Source of the DNA: CAUPWF01 sp963515125
GTDB taxonomy: Bacteria; Bacillota; Clostridia; Lachnospirales; Lachnospiraceae
Direction: 5' to 3'
DNA: 64,000 bases
Assembly (NCBI GenBank): GCA_052116865.1
Contig: JBQKKG010000001.1
Span: 310,001-374,000 of the forward strand
The notes below the pieces were generated by a model, which was given only the letters and a program-made list of their open reading frames with translations, did no database searches and was not told where the DNA came from. Below, piece after piece: positions 17,240 to 24,417 of the stretch (its first letter is position 1; the number at the start of each line of letters is the position of its first letter). The position numbers and the translations under genes are program-made.

Positions 17240-17434
17240 ATGTTTGTTCCAAGATGGGAATGGGAAGCTATGCTTCGTAACCAAAGGGACATAGACCGAA
17301 GAGTAAAGCGGTTAGAACTTATGCTTTTAAAAGATGCACAGATGAGGATATCGGGTTTATCAGATGCTAGTTTTGTCTCATCTTTAAGAGACAGTTTTTT
17401 ATCTATTGAAGAAATTATTAATGAAAGCAAATAA
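17240..17434 (+). CDS. small element protein of unknown function
   Basis: This encodes 64 residues, with AAAGGAGAG before the ATG. It is rich in Arg and Leu and probably all helical (NQRDIDRRVKRLELMLLKDA). There is no recognisable family. It is followed 9 bases later by the 151-residue gene, so the two form a small operon within the element. Confidence 0.65.
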   Translation: MFVPRWEWEAMLRNQRDIDRRVKRLELMLLKDAQMRISGLSDASFVSSLRDSFLSIEEIINESK

Positions 17435-17443
17435 GGAGGAAGA

Positions 17444-17899
17444 ATGAAAACAGAAAATTGGGATGTAATTACTGATGAGGATCGTTGCATCATACTCAAA
17501 CACTTACATGATCAATATGATGCAATGTGTGAATTGTGTGGAAAAGACAGCGAGGAAGCATTAGATAGGGTTGATAGCATTCGCGAAGTAATAGTACTTG
17601 ATACAACGTCTTGGAGAGACGATACAAGAAACCTAATTAATAAAATGGCCAATGAACTAGGTGGTGGACAAGCATTCAGCCAAGTGCGCTCAGAAAGTTA
17701 TGAATTACTAGATAAGCGAATGGGAGTGAATCTAAAACAGAGATTAACAAATAAGATAAGAAGGATGGTCGAAGAGGGGATTTGCAAATCAAGAAGGGAC
17801 AAGCTGACTTGCATGGATATTATTGTAGAGGACAAGAAACTTATTGAAGGATATACCGCAATTATAAAAGAAATTGCAATACGGTATGGTGTAGCATAG
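17444..17899 (+). CDS. element protein, C-terminal region like phage ORF6C/antirepressor tails
   Basis: This encodes 151 residues. The first part (MKTENWDVITDEDRCIILKH) is unassigned. The second half (VNLKQRLTNKIRRMVEEGIC, then SRRDKLTCMDIIVEDKKL and IAIRYGVA) resembles the helical C-terminal domain seen in phage antirepressors. No N-terminal DNA-binding BRO or ORF6N domain is present. The antirepressor link is an inference from pattern. An AGGAGG site precedes the ATG. Confidence 0.6.
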   Translation: MKTENWDVITDEDRCIILKHLHDQYDAMCELCGKDSEEALDRVDSIREVIVLDTTSWRDDTRNLINKMANELGGGQAFSQVRSESYELLDKRMGVNLKQRLTNKIRRMVEEGICKSRRDKLTCMDIIVEDKKLIEGYTAIIKEIAIRYGVA

Positions 17900-17950
17900 T
17901 AACCCAAAACAGTGTAGACAATACTTTATTAATCTAGAAAAGGAGTGAGA

Positions 17951-18154
17951 ATGATGACAGAACAAGAAGTCAAAAACATGAATGAAGTAGCCGATAGAAT
18001 TGCTAACAAAGTAGTTTCAATTGCAAGCTATCCAAAGTTTGGCATTGGCGATGCCCCTGTGAATGTTGCAGCAAAAGTATTTGGTTAAGCAGATATTTGG
18101 GTTAGGAAGGGGATAGAAGAGGGAATATTACCTATTGGAAGTGTTACAAAATAA
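17951..18154 (+). pseudogene. small phage DNA-binding-type gene with a nonsense codon
   Basis: From ATG 17951 (AAAAGGAGTG site) 45 codons run to TAA at 18086, ending DAPVNVAAKVFG. The same frame continues after the stop as ADIWVRKGIEEGILPIGSVTK to TAA at 18152. The joined product, about 67 residues, looks like an excisionase-type or small winged-helix phage protein. The stop probably replaced a Lys or Gln codon. Confidence 0.65.
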
Positions 18155-18203
18155 TTACCGTAATGGTACAAAATCAAAACGAGTTGTAAATAAGGTGTCT
18201 ATA

Positions 18204-18611
18204 TTAATAATTTATCATCTTAACTCTATTAAAAATTGTTTCTAATTCATGCTTTGCCCCAGTAAATATTGGCCAAGCATCAATCTCATCATTTTTTTTC
18301 CTTGGAATAATATGAATATGAAAATGAGGAACGGATTGGCCTGCACTCTCATCACTTGCATTTAATAAATTTACTCCCTCATATCCACACTTATCCACTA
18401 AATGATTTGATACTCTTTTCGCAGTATCCATAATCCTACTCAAAGTATCTACATCACAATCAAGTATATTTTTTACATGCTTTTTGGGTAGAACAAGAAT
18501 ATGTCCATCCACATCCTTGGCAACATCCATAAAAGCAACTGTCCACTCATCTTCATATACTTTCATCATTGAATTATTACTTATTATCTTACAAAAAATG
18601 CAATCGTTCAT
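18204..18611 (-). CDS. HIT family nucleotide hydrolase
   Basis: This 135-residue protein has the histidine triad His96-x-His98-x-His100 (PHFHIHIIP) and an N-terminal zinc-type CxxC (Cys4, Cys7). HIT proteins hydrolyse or transfer nucleoside monophosphates from dinucleotides or adenylated amines such as AMP-lysine. The ribosome binding site GGAGG is followed by ATAAAAAAGA and the ATG. It is the only intact metabolic gene in the element and is probably cargo, or a chromosomal gene captured near the right end. Its cellular substrate cannot be predicted. Confidence 0.92.
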   Translation of the reverse strand: MNDCIFCKIISNNSMMKVYEDEWTVAFMDVAKDVDGHILVLPKKHVKNILDCDVDTLSRIMDTAKRVSNHLVDKCGYEGVNLLNASDESAGQSVPHFHIHIIPRKKNDEIDAWPIFTGAKHELETIFNRVKMINY

Positions 18612-18983
18612 TCTTTTTTATCCTCCTCCACAAATTTCGATTTGTCTATTTCTTTATTTTATCTAAAATACCTGAATAATACAATCCAATATTGACAATT
18701 AACACTCATCTGCTCTAATAATTATCATAGAATTCCCTATTTACAGAAAAAAATTTATAGGTTTCAACAATCAATTTATCATGATATGATTTTCATATCA
18801 GAACCATTTTCAATTTCTGTATATTACTTGCGATAAATTCTAGCTTATCATAAGGGATTTAAGAATACACATATATATAGAAGAAATAGGTTGAAAACAT
18901 TACTTAGTAACAATAAACAATAGAAAGATGGTAACTCATTGGTAACAAAATAACTGAGAACATCAGTAAAAACGCATATGAGC
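18612..18983. other. non-coding right end of the element
   Basis: This AT-rich stretch contains no supported gene. TGGTAAC occurs at 18929 and 18940, matching the motif at the left end, so the last 80 bases may hold integrase binding sites. The rest shows nothing recognisable. Confidence 0.5.
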
Positions 18984-19000
18984 ACATATCAAGAGTATAA
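18984..19000 (+). repeat. attR-like direct repeat
   Basis: This copy of the efp 3' end (ACATATCAAGAGTATAA) differs from the left copy by one base. It is followed by a copy of the efp terminator region rather than by more element genes. Confidence 0.85.
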
Positions 19001-19025
19001 AGCAAAGCTAATTATTAGAGATATT

Positions 19026-19056
19026 AAGCCTAGAATGTTTTATTTCTAGGTTTTTT
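19026..19056 (+). terminator. second copy of the efp-type terminator
   Basis: AAGCCTAGAA pairs with TTCTAGG plus T, followed by T6. Its left arm is identical to that of the terminator at 12089. It is probably the original chromosomal terminator, displaced 7 kb by the insertion. Confidence 0.85.
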
Positions 19057-19080
19057 ATGTAATACGAATGGATGTGGAAA

Positions 19081-19107
19081 AGGCTCTAGCATTTTATGCT
19101 AGAGCCT
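19081..19107 (-). terminator. terminator of the micropeptide gene
   Basis: AGGCTCTAGCAT and ATGCTAGAGCCT form a perfect 12-bp stem with a 3-base loop. Read on the minus strand it is followed by TTTT, so it ends the gene at 19115-19177. Confidence 0.8.
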
Positions 19108-19114
19108 AAATATA

Positions 19115-19177
19115 TTAGCATCCGAAACAAGTGCGGATAAAGGTTAATAAGTTCCCACAGTTAAATGAAAAGCACAT
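19115..19177 (-). CDS. 20-residue cysteine-rich micropeptide
   Basis: This very short frame encodes a hydrophobic peptide with four cysteines (MCFSFNCG... ending RTCFGC) and a central LLTFIRT. An ideal AAGGAGG site lies 8 bases before the ATG, and a perfect hairpin terminator starts 8 bases after the stop, so it looks like a complete transcription unit. It is too short for a folded enzyme. It could be a signal or toxin-like peptide, a metal- or disulphide-bonded peptide, or a leader. I know no family for it. It lies just outside the right repeat. Confidence 0.6.
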   Translation of the reverse strand: MCFSFNCGNLLTFIRTCFGC

Positions 19178-19523
19178 ATGTATATCCTCCTTTTTTAAAT
19201 TACATCAGCTAATGTAATGCAATTGTAACAAATTCGTAACAATTATGCATTAGGAGATATATGGTTAAAATAGTACTATTTGTAAAAACACAATAATCAG
19301 TTTTTTAATTGAAACATATAAAATGTAATGTGACACAATCTTTAATTTTATCTTAAATTAAAATAAAATGATTGCATTTATTTCTAAAATTAGATAAAAT
19401 TATGGTACCATAATATTTATTAAAATCTAAAAAATCAGTTTTATCAAGCACGAGTCGTGCATTATTTCAGTAAAAATGTATATTTTTCCTTTTGATAGTT
19501 CTATGAAAAGAAAGGAGTTCAAA
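19178..19523. other. intergenic region with three palindromes
   Basis: ATTACAT-N6-ATGTAAT (19199-19218) lies upstream of the micropeptide start. A perfect 14-bp palindrome TTATGGTACCATAA occupies 19400-19413, and GCACGAGTCGTGC occupies 19449-19461, both ahead of the DUF5688 gene. They may be operators; no gene is seen. Confidence 0.5.
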
Positions 19524-20411
19524 ATGAACTATCAGCAATTTGCAAGAACAATAGAAAATATGGTTACTCAGTGTGTAAATGATACAGTATCCGTTCGTTT
19601 ACATACGAATAAAAAAAATAATGGTACAATAAGAGAAGGCCTTGTTGTCATGGAGGAAGGAATTAATATTTCTCCAACAATTTATTTGGAAGAATTTTAC
19701 GAGCGGTTTTGTGAGGGGAATTCTTTGGAAGATATTGTGAATAGTATTTTAGCATTATATGGAGAAGTAAAATTGCAGCATGCGTGGGAAGGCGAATTTT
19801 TACGAGATTTTTCTAAGGCAAAGCAAAATATTGCATATCGAATTATTAACTTTGAGGATAATAAAGAATTATTAAAGGACATTCCGTATGTACAGTTCCT
19901 GGATCTTGCAGTTGTATTTTATGTTCTGATAGAGATTAATCAAATAGGAGTAGCAACGATGTTGATTCCAAATGAATACTTAGAAATGTGGGGTACTACA
20001 ATTGAGGAACTACAGATGACTGCACATTGCAATACAGAAAAACTTTTTCCAGCAGAATTTAAAACAATGATTTCTGTTATTGCGGAAATGTTAGATATGT
20101 ATGACGAAAATGAGGAGAAGATGGAAGAGGACATGTTGTATGTATTATCTAATAAAGAACATAGTTATGGAGCTGCATGTATTTTATATGAAAATATCTT
20201 AAAAGAAATAGGTGAGCAATTGCAAGAGAATTATTATGTGCTTCCAAGTAGTATTCACGAGGTAATTATAGTGCCAGAGAGCAAAAGTCCAAGTAGAAAA
20301 GAACTTGATGAGATGATTGAAGAAATCAATACTACTCAGGTGATGGAGGAGGACATACTGTCGAATAGTGCGTATTATTATAGTAGAAAGGAGAGAAGAA
20401 TACTTTACTAA
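19524..20411 (+). CDS. DUF5688 family protein
   Basis: This 295-residue protein starts MNYQQFARTIENMV with AAAGGAG before the ATG. An upstream in-frame ATG at 19476 has no such site. It matches the DUF5688 pattern known in Lachnospiraceae and Clostridia: a helical N-terminus, a conserved middle such as KDIPYVQFLDLAVVFYVLIE, and an acidic C-terminus. It has no signal peptide and no catalytic motif I can name. The function is unknown. It precedes tRNA-Arg. Confidence 0.85.
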   Translation: MNYQQFARTIENMVTQCVNDTVSVRLHTNKKNNGTIREGLVVMEEGINISPTIYLEEFYERFCEGNSLEDIVNSILALYGEVKLQHAWEGEFLRDFSKAKQNIAYRIINFEDNKELLKDIPYVQFLDLAVVFYVLIEINQIGVATMLIPNEYLEMWGTTIEELQMTAHCNTEKLFPAEFKTMISVIAEMLDMYDENEEKMEEDMLYVLSNKEHSYGAACILYENILKEIGEQLQENYYVLPSSIHEVIIVPESKSPSRKELDEMIEEINTTQVMEEDILSNSAYYYSRKERRILY

Positions 20412-20451
20412 ATAAAAAGTTTGTGGTATTATTACAAGGTCATAATCATAT

Positions 20452-20523
20452 ACACCTATAGCTCAGGGGATAGAGCAATGCCCTCCGGAGGCATGAGCGG
20501 CGGTTCGAATCCGCCTAGGTGTG
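20452..20523 (+). tRNA. tRNA-Arg (anticodon CCG)
   Basis: The acceptor stem ACACCTA/TAGGTGT, D stem GCTC/GAGC, anticodon stem ATGCC/GGCAT with loop CTCCGGA (anticodon CCG), and T arm GGCGG-TTCGAAT-CCGCC all pair. CCA is not encoded. It reads the rare arginine codon CGG in this AT-rich genome. Confidence 0.95.
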
Positions 20524-20544
20524 TATACTATAAGGAGGTAATCA

Positions 20545-21174
20545 ATGGGTCGGGTAAAAGCCATAGTTGTCAGTACTATCATTGTTATGGTAGGTATTAC
20601 ATTACTATTCTTTTTTACCGAGGATAAGAAAACCCAAGATACGATGGGAATTTCTCAAAATGCAAAACAAAATGAGGATTCCATAGAGGAAAGCCAATAC
20701 AATGCGATAAATAAATTGGTTCAAGATTACTATGCCAAGTTAGCCTTTCAGGATATGGATGGGCTAGCTCAAATTATGGACAAGGTTGATGACAATACCA
20801 TAGTACAAATTGAGAATAACAAAAAGTTTGTTGAAGGGTATCAAAATGTTGAGGTGTATACTAAAAAGGATAAGAACCATAACGGATTAATAGTATTTGC
20901 CTGTTACAAGATGAAAATTAAGGAGATAAATACACTGGTTCCCGGTCTTGGCACACTCTATGTAGCACAAGATGAGAATCAAGTATGGCATATTATAAAT
21001 AGTTTTGGAAATAGTGATGTTCAAGATGCCATACAATTAGTGTTAAAAGACGATGATGTTCAGAGTTTGATGAAAACTGTACAAAAGGAGTATACACAGG
21101 CTGTTGAGTCAGATGAAACGTTAAAAGTTGCACTGACAGAATTTCAGGCTGCCTATGCAGAAACATCTCATTAG
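20545..21174 (+). CDS. membrane-anchored protein of unknown function
   Basis: This 209-residue protein has one N-terminal membrane helix (AIVVSTIIVMVGITLLFFF, about 6-24). The rest is probably extracellular, with a mixed fold containing LVQDYYAKLAFQDMDGLAQI and LYVAQDENQVWHI that could be NTF2-like. Similar anchored proteins are frequent in Lachnospiraceae, without a known role. AAGGAGG precedes the ATG. It starts 22 bases after the tRNA gene. Confidence 0.8.
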   Translation: MGRVKAIVVSTIIVMVGITLLFFFTEDKKTQDTMGISQNAKQNEDSIEESQYNAINKLVQDYYAKLAFQDMDGLAQIMDKVDDNTIVQIENNKKFVEGYQNVEVYTKKDKNHNGLIVFACYKMKIKEINTLVPGLGTLYVAQDENQVWHIINSFGNSDVQDAIQLVLKDDDVQSLMKTVQKEYTQAVESDETLKVALTEFQAAYAETSH

Positions 21175-21197
21175 TACAAAAGAAAAGGATGTAGAAG

Positions 21198-21902
21198 ATG
21201 TCTAGTTATAAAAATGCTTTTAAGAAAGCATTTCCATATACCATACCAGTATTAACAGGATATTTGTTTATAGGCATTGCATTTGGAGTAATGTTTGTTG
21301 AAAAAGGATATTCTTTTTTATGGGCTATATTAATGAGCCTGCTTGTATATGCAGGCTCGGGACAATATCTGGCAGTGAATTTTTTCGTGCCAGGTATTTC
21401 TTTTATTCAAGTCATTTTTCTTACATTTATGGTGAATGTAAGACATATTTTTTATGGGTTATCTTTGCTTGAAAAATTTAATCAGATGGGTAAGAAGAAA
21501 TGGTACATGATATTTGGATTGACAGATGAGACCTATTCGCTATTATGTACAACAGATGTTCCAGAAGAAGTGGATGAAGAGAAATTTTTATTTGCGATAT
21601 CTATCATGAATCAGTCCTATTGGCTTATTGGATCTGGCATAGGAGGGGTAGTTGGCACATTTTTACCTTTTAATTCCAAAGGAATTGACTTTGCAATGAC
21701 AGCATTATTTGTTGTGATATTTGTTGAACAGTGGATGGATAAACAGAATCGGATTCCGGCGATGCTTGGTGTGTTTTGCGCATTTGTTAGCCTCCAGGTA
21801 TTTGGGGCCAATCAATTTGTCCTACCAGCAATGCTTTTTATGGTTCTATTTTTAGTTAGTGGGCGGAAAAGGCTAGAAAAGGAGGGGGACATATGCCAGT
21901 AG
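21198..21902 (+). CDS. azlC: AzlC family branched-chain amino acid exporter subunit
   Basis: This 234-residue membrane protein with several helices carries the AzlC signature regions GIAFGVMFVEKGYSFLWAIL, YAGSGQYLAV and FMVNVRHIFYGLSL. With AzlD it forms a two-component exporter of branched-chain amino acids and analogues. AAAAGGATG precedes the start. azlD overlaps its end by 10 bases, so translation is coupled. CodY control would be plausible for this function, but no clear CodY box is seen. Confidence 0.93.
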   Translation: MSSYKNAFKKAFPYTIPVLTGYLFIGIAFGVMFVEKGYSFLWAILMSLLVYAGSGQYLAVNFFVPGISFIQVIFLTFMVNVRHIFYGLSLLEKFNQMGKKKWYMIFGLTDETYSLLCTTDVPEEVDEEKFLFAISIMNQSYWLIGSGIGGVVGTFLPFNSKGIDFAMTALFVVIFVEQWMDKQNRIPAMLGVFCAFVSLQVFGANQFVLPAMLFMVLFLVSGRKRLEKEGDICQ

Positions 21903-22228
21903 ATGTAGGAACCTCTTTATTAATAATATTAGCAGTGGCCCTAACAACTTTTGGAACTCGAGTAGTACCATTTTTAATTTTTCCACAGGGGAAAGAAATA
22001 CCAAAGTTGATACAATATCTTGGGAAGGTACTCACCCCGGCTGTTATAGGAATGTTAGTGGTATATTGTTTGAAGTCTACTGTAGTTATAAGGTATCCAT
22101 TTGGCATGCCAGAGTTTATAGCGGTATTAACAGTTGTAGGCCTACATATATGGAAACGAAATAATTTGTTAAGCATAGGTGTAGGGACTGTGTTATATAT
22201 GGTGTTGGTACAATTTGTATTTGTATAA
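21893..22228 (+). CDS. azlD: AzlD family branched-chain amino acid exporter subunit
   Basis: This 111-residue, very hydrophobic protein has about four helices. It begins PVDVGTSLLIILAVALTTFG and carries TRVVPFLIF, characteristic of AzlD. It is the small partner of AzlC, encoded with a 10-base overlap. An AAAAGGAGGG site lies inside azlC. A terminator follows. Confidence 0.92.
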   Translation: MPVDVGTSLLIILAVALTTFGTRVVPFLIFPQGKEIPKLIQYLGKVLTPAVIGMLVVYCLKSTVVIRYPFGMPEFIAVLTVVGLHIWKRNNLLSIGVGTVLYMVLVQFVFV

Positions 22229-22256
22229 TCAGAAATAGTATAAAGAGAAAAATAAA

Positions 22257-22302
22257 AAGGACGAGTCTACCAGTTAGTGTAGAATCTCGTCCTTCGTTTT
22301 TT
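22257..22302. terminator. bidirectional terminator
   Basis: AAGGACGAG pairs with CTCGTCCTT, with T tracts on both strands. It separates the convergent azlD and ABC permease genes. Confidence 0.85.
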
Positions 22303-22320
22303 ACATTTTTATATAAATAG

Positions 22321-23094
22321 TTAATTTAAATTTGTTTTTTTATTCATAACATAATAAGTGATAACGTATGAAATGATAGCAAGTATGATACCGGATATCG
22401 TACTCATATTAAAAGTAAAGGATAAATAAGGTCCCATTGCAATTTCTTGGCCTATAGGTATCATTCCTGATAATAGCATGGATGCAGTAACAATAATCTG
22501 TATGATGAAAGAGATTACAAAATATGTCACAACTGCACCTAATAATCGATGCTTTGTAAATAACTGTCCAATTGACACAGAAACATAAAGCATCAGGGTT
22601 CCAGAGATGCATCCAACGATAGATAGAGTAAACATTGTTATTATAAATTTAAAAACTGTTATTTGTAGCTCTGCTTCTAATTCGGTCTGTATCATGTTGA
22701 ATTTTGAAAGAACATACGGAGTTGCAAAAGTGATTGCAACAGAGAGATACATAACAATCATATCGAGTAATGACCAAAGTGCGCCTGATATTGTTTTACT
22801 TAGTAATAATTGACTATTTGTAACAGGTAGTGTAAAAGTCAGATATCCTTCATCGGTGAACAAACTTTTGTAAAATCTTGCTGCAATAAATAAAAATGTA
22901 CCATACGCCATGATGGAAATAATTGCAATATATGAAATAATAAATAGTACAAAGGCACCTTCGGGAAGATGTTTATTGAAAAATGAATTTACAAAAAATC
23001 TTCCAATAAAAGCTGCTAATAGCATAAAACCGTGCAAAAGTAATAAGATACGGTAGGTTGCTAAGAATTCATGTTTAATTAATTTCTTTAACAT
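22321..23094 (-). CDS. ABC-2 type transporter permease
   Basis: This 257-residue protein has about six membrane helices and begins MLKKLIKHEFLATYRILLLL. The conserved segment FTDEGYLTFTLPVTNSQLLLSK is typical of permeases paired with YtrA-type regulators. It overlaps the ATPase gene upstream by 7 bases. The substrate is unknown; such systems often respond to cell-wall antibiotics. Confidence 0.87.
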   Translation of the reverse strand: MLKKLIKHEFLATYRILLLLHGFMLLAAFIGRFFVNSFFNKHLPEGAFVLFIISYIAIISIMAYGTFLFIAARFYKSLFTDEGYLTFTLPVTNSQLLLSKTISGALWSLLDMIVMYLSVAITFATPYVLSKFNMIQTELEAELQITVFKFIITMFTLSIVGCISGTLMLYVSVSIGQLFTKHRLLGAVVTYFVISFIIQIIVTASMLLSGMIPIGQEIAMGPYLSFTFNMSTISGIILAIISYVITYYVMNKKTNLN

Positions 23095-23786
23095 CTGAAT
23101 ACCTCCCTAAATAGTGAATCAACAGATTTGCCTTGCTGTATCCGGATGTCATCCACTGAGGCGTTCAATGTGACCTGACCATTTTGTAAAAAAAGTACGC
23201 GATCTAAGATGTTCTCTATATCGGTGATAAGATGAGTGGACAATAAAATAGTAGCCTGTTCGTTATAATTTGTAATAATAGTATGGAGTATATAATCTCG
23301 TGCAGCTGGATCTACACCACCGATAGGCTCATCCAGTATATATAGGTCAGCTTCGCGACTCATAACTAATATTAATTGTACCTTCTCCTTTGTACCTTTA
23401 GATAATGTCTTTAGGCGTGCATCCGGATCAATATTTAAATGTAAAAGCATTTCATAAGCTCTTGACGTAATGAAATTATCATAGAAATCTTCAAATAATT
23501 GGATTATTTCTTTTACTTTCATCCAGTCATTTAAATAGGTTCGCTCTGGTAAATAAGCCACCATACTTTTTGTTTTTGCACATGGCTCTAAGCTATCAAT
23601 CATCACGTGACCATCTGTGGGGGTCAATAATCCAGTTATTAGCTTAATCAGTGTTGTCTTACCACTCCCATTAGGACCTAATAATCCGACAATCTGCCCC
23701 CGTTCTAAAACTAAATTCAGATTTGAAAGGGCATAGAAACTACCATATTTTTTAGTTAGTCCCTGGCATTCCAATATTGGTTTCAT
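23088..23786 (-). CDS. ABC transporter ATP-binding protein
   Basis: This 232-residue ATPase has Walker A GPNGSGKTT, signature LSKGTKEKVQ, Walker B LYILDEPIGGVDPAAR and switch His in STHL. It partners the overlapping permease gene in an exporter. It starts immediately after the GntR-type regulator stop codon, forming a three-gene operon. Family practice links this ytrA-like set to antimicrobial peptide or acetoin-related export, but nothing here fixes the substrate. Confidence 0.93.
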   Translation of the reverse strand: MKPILECQGLTKKYGSFYALSNLNLVLERGQIVGLLGPNGSGKTTLIKLITGLLTPTDGHVMIDSLEPCAKTKSMVAYLPERTYLNDWMKVKEIIQLFEDFYDNFITSRAYEMLLHLNIDPDARLKTLSKGTKEKVQLILVMSREADLYILDEPIGGVDPAARDYILHTIITNYNEQATILLSTHLITDIENILDRVLFLQNGQVTLNASVDDIRIQQGKSVDSLFREVFRC

Positions 23787-24155
23787 TTAATGTTCCTCCT
23801 TTAAAGCAGTTGTAATCAAATCTAGAGTTTCCTGCTCATGAAATCCTAATTGTTTCATCTTATCAAAGAAGTCCCTAATATAATCAGTTGCTAATTCTGT
23901 TTTCATTTTGTTTAACATTTTTTGATCCTCCGTAATAAAACGTCCACTGGTACGCTGGGAATATACCAATCCATTTCTTTCTAATTCAGCCAAGGCTTTT
24001 TGCATTGTGTTAGGATTGACCGAAGCATCTAGGGCCAAATCCCTTACGGATGGTAGTTTATCACCAGGTTTGTATAAACCGGAGATAATATCTTGCTGAA
24101 TTCGGTCCATCAGTTGTAAATATATTGGCCGATCATTATCTAGTGTCCATGGCAT
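23787..24155 (-). CDS. GntR family regulator, YtrA subfamily
   Basis: This 122-residue protein has an N-terminal winged helix (RPIYLQLMDRIQQDIISGLY, then KPGDKLPSVRDLALDASVNP and NTMQKALAELERNGLV). Its very short C-terminal helical tail is the mark of the YtrA subfamily, which lacks a ligand-binding domain. It heads the ABC exporter operon and probably represses it through the palindrome at 24215. The start ATG at 24155 is preceded by GAGGTG. Confidence 0.92.
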   Translation of the reverse strand: MPWTLDNDRPIYLQLMDRIQQDIISGLYKPGDKLPSVRDLALDASVNPNTMQKALAELERNGLVYSQRTSGRFITEDQKMLNKMKTELATDYIRDFFDKMKQLGFHEQETLDLITTALKEEH

Positions 24156-24214
24156 TCATTGTCACCTCATTTTCTTATATTTTATAGTCTATTATCTTAA
24201 TATTAAATAATAAT

Positions 24215-24236
24215 TTGTATTAAATGTGTAATACAA
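24215..24236. promoter_or_regulatory. YtrA-type operator palindrome
   Basis: TTGTATTA-N6-TAATACAA is a perfect 8-bp inverted repeat 60 bases ahead of the GntR-type gene. GTATTA/TAATAC halves are usual for this subfamily. Confidence 0.75.
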
Positions 24237-24281
24237 TAATACAATAAAAAGTTTAGATTGTCAAATAATTTGTAATAATTC

Positions 24282-24310
24282 TTGTTGACAGAGCAGGCTT
24301 GTGGTAGAAT
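24282..24310 (+). promoter_or_regulatory. argS promoter
   Basis: TTGTTG, a 17-base spacer, then TAGAAT preceded by TGG (extended -10). The leader of about 100 bases shows no T-box. Confidence 0.6.
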
Positions 24311-24417
24311 TACAACGTATCATATCATGTAGGTAGTATACTTGGAATAAATATATGTCATAATTAGGGATAAAGGCGGAATGCATTTACCTATTTAATA
24401 TAGAAAGGAATAATTAT

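Larger units (their letters stand above)
12048..19000. mobile_element. decayed integrative element (phage-like) inserted at efp
   Basis: The segment of about 6.9 kb is bounded by a direct repeat overlapping the efp stop codon. It holds a tyrosine integrase remnant next to the left repeat, a divergent CI/Cro-like pair, an ImmA-like remnant and several small phage-type genes. No structural, packaging or transfer genes are present, so it is a shortened or satellite element rather than a complete prophage. At least four genes carry frameshifts or stops, which suggests it can no longer move by itself. Confidence 0.85.

Noticed and set aside
17059..17499. 146-codon minus-strand frame
   Set aside because: It overlaps two plus-strand genes with good ribosome binding sites. 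Only its last 27 codons have their own site and are listed separately with low confidence.
12048..19000. complete prophage
   Set aside because: There are no capsid, tail, terminase, lysis or replication genes, and the length is only 7 kb.
20421..20627. 68-codon plus-strand frame across the tRNA
   Set aside because: It covers the whole tRNA-Arg gene and the start of the next gene in another frame, with no ribosome binding site.
24311..24417. T-box leader before argS
   Set aside because: The leader is only about 100 bases and lacks the T-box sequence and the terminator/antiterminator pair.
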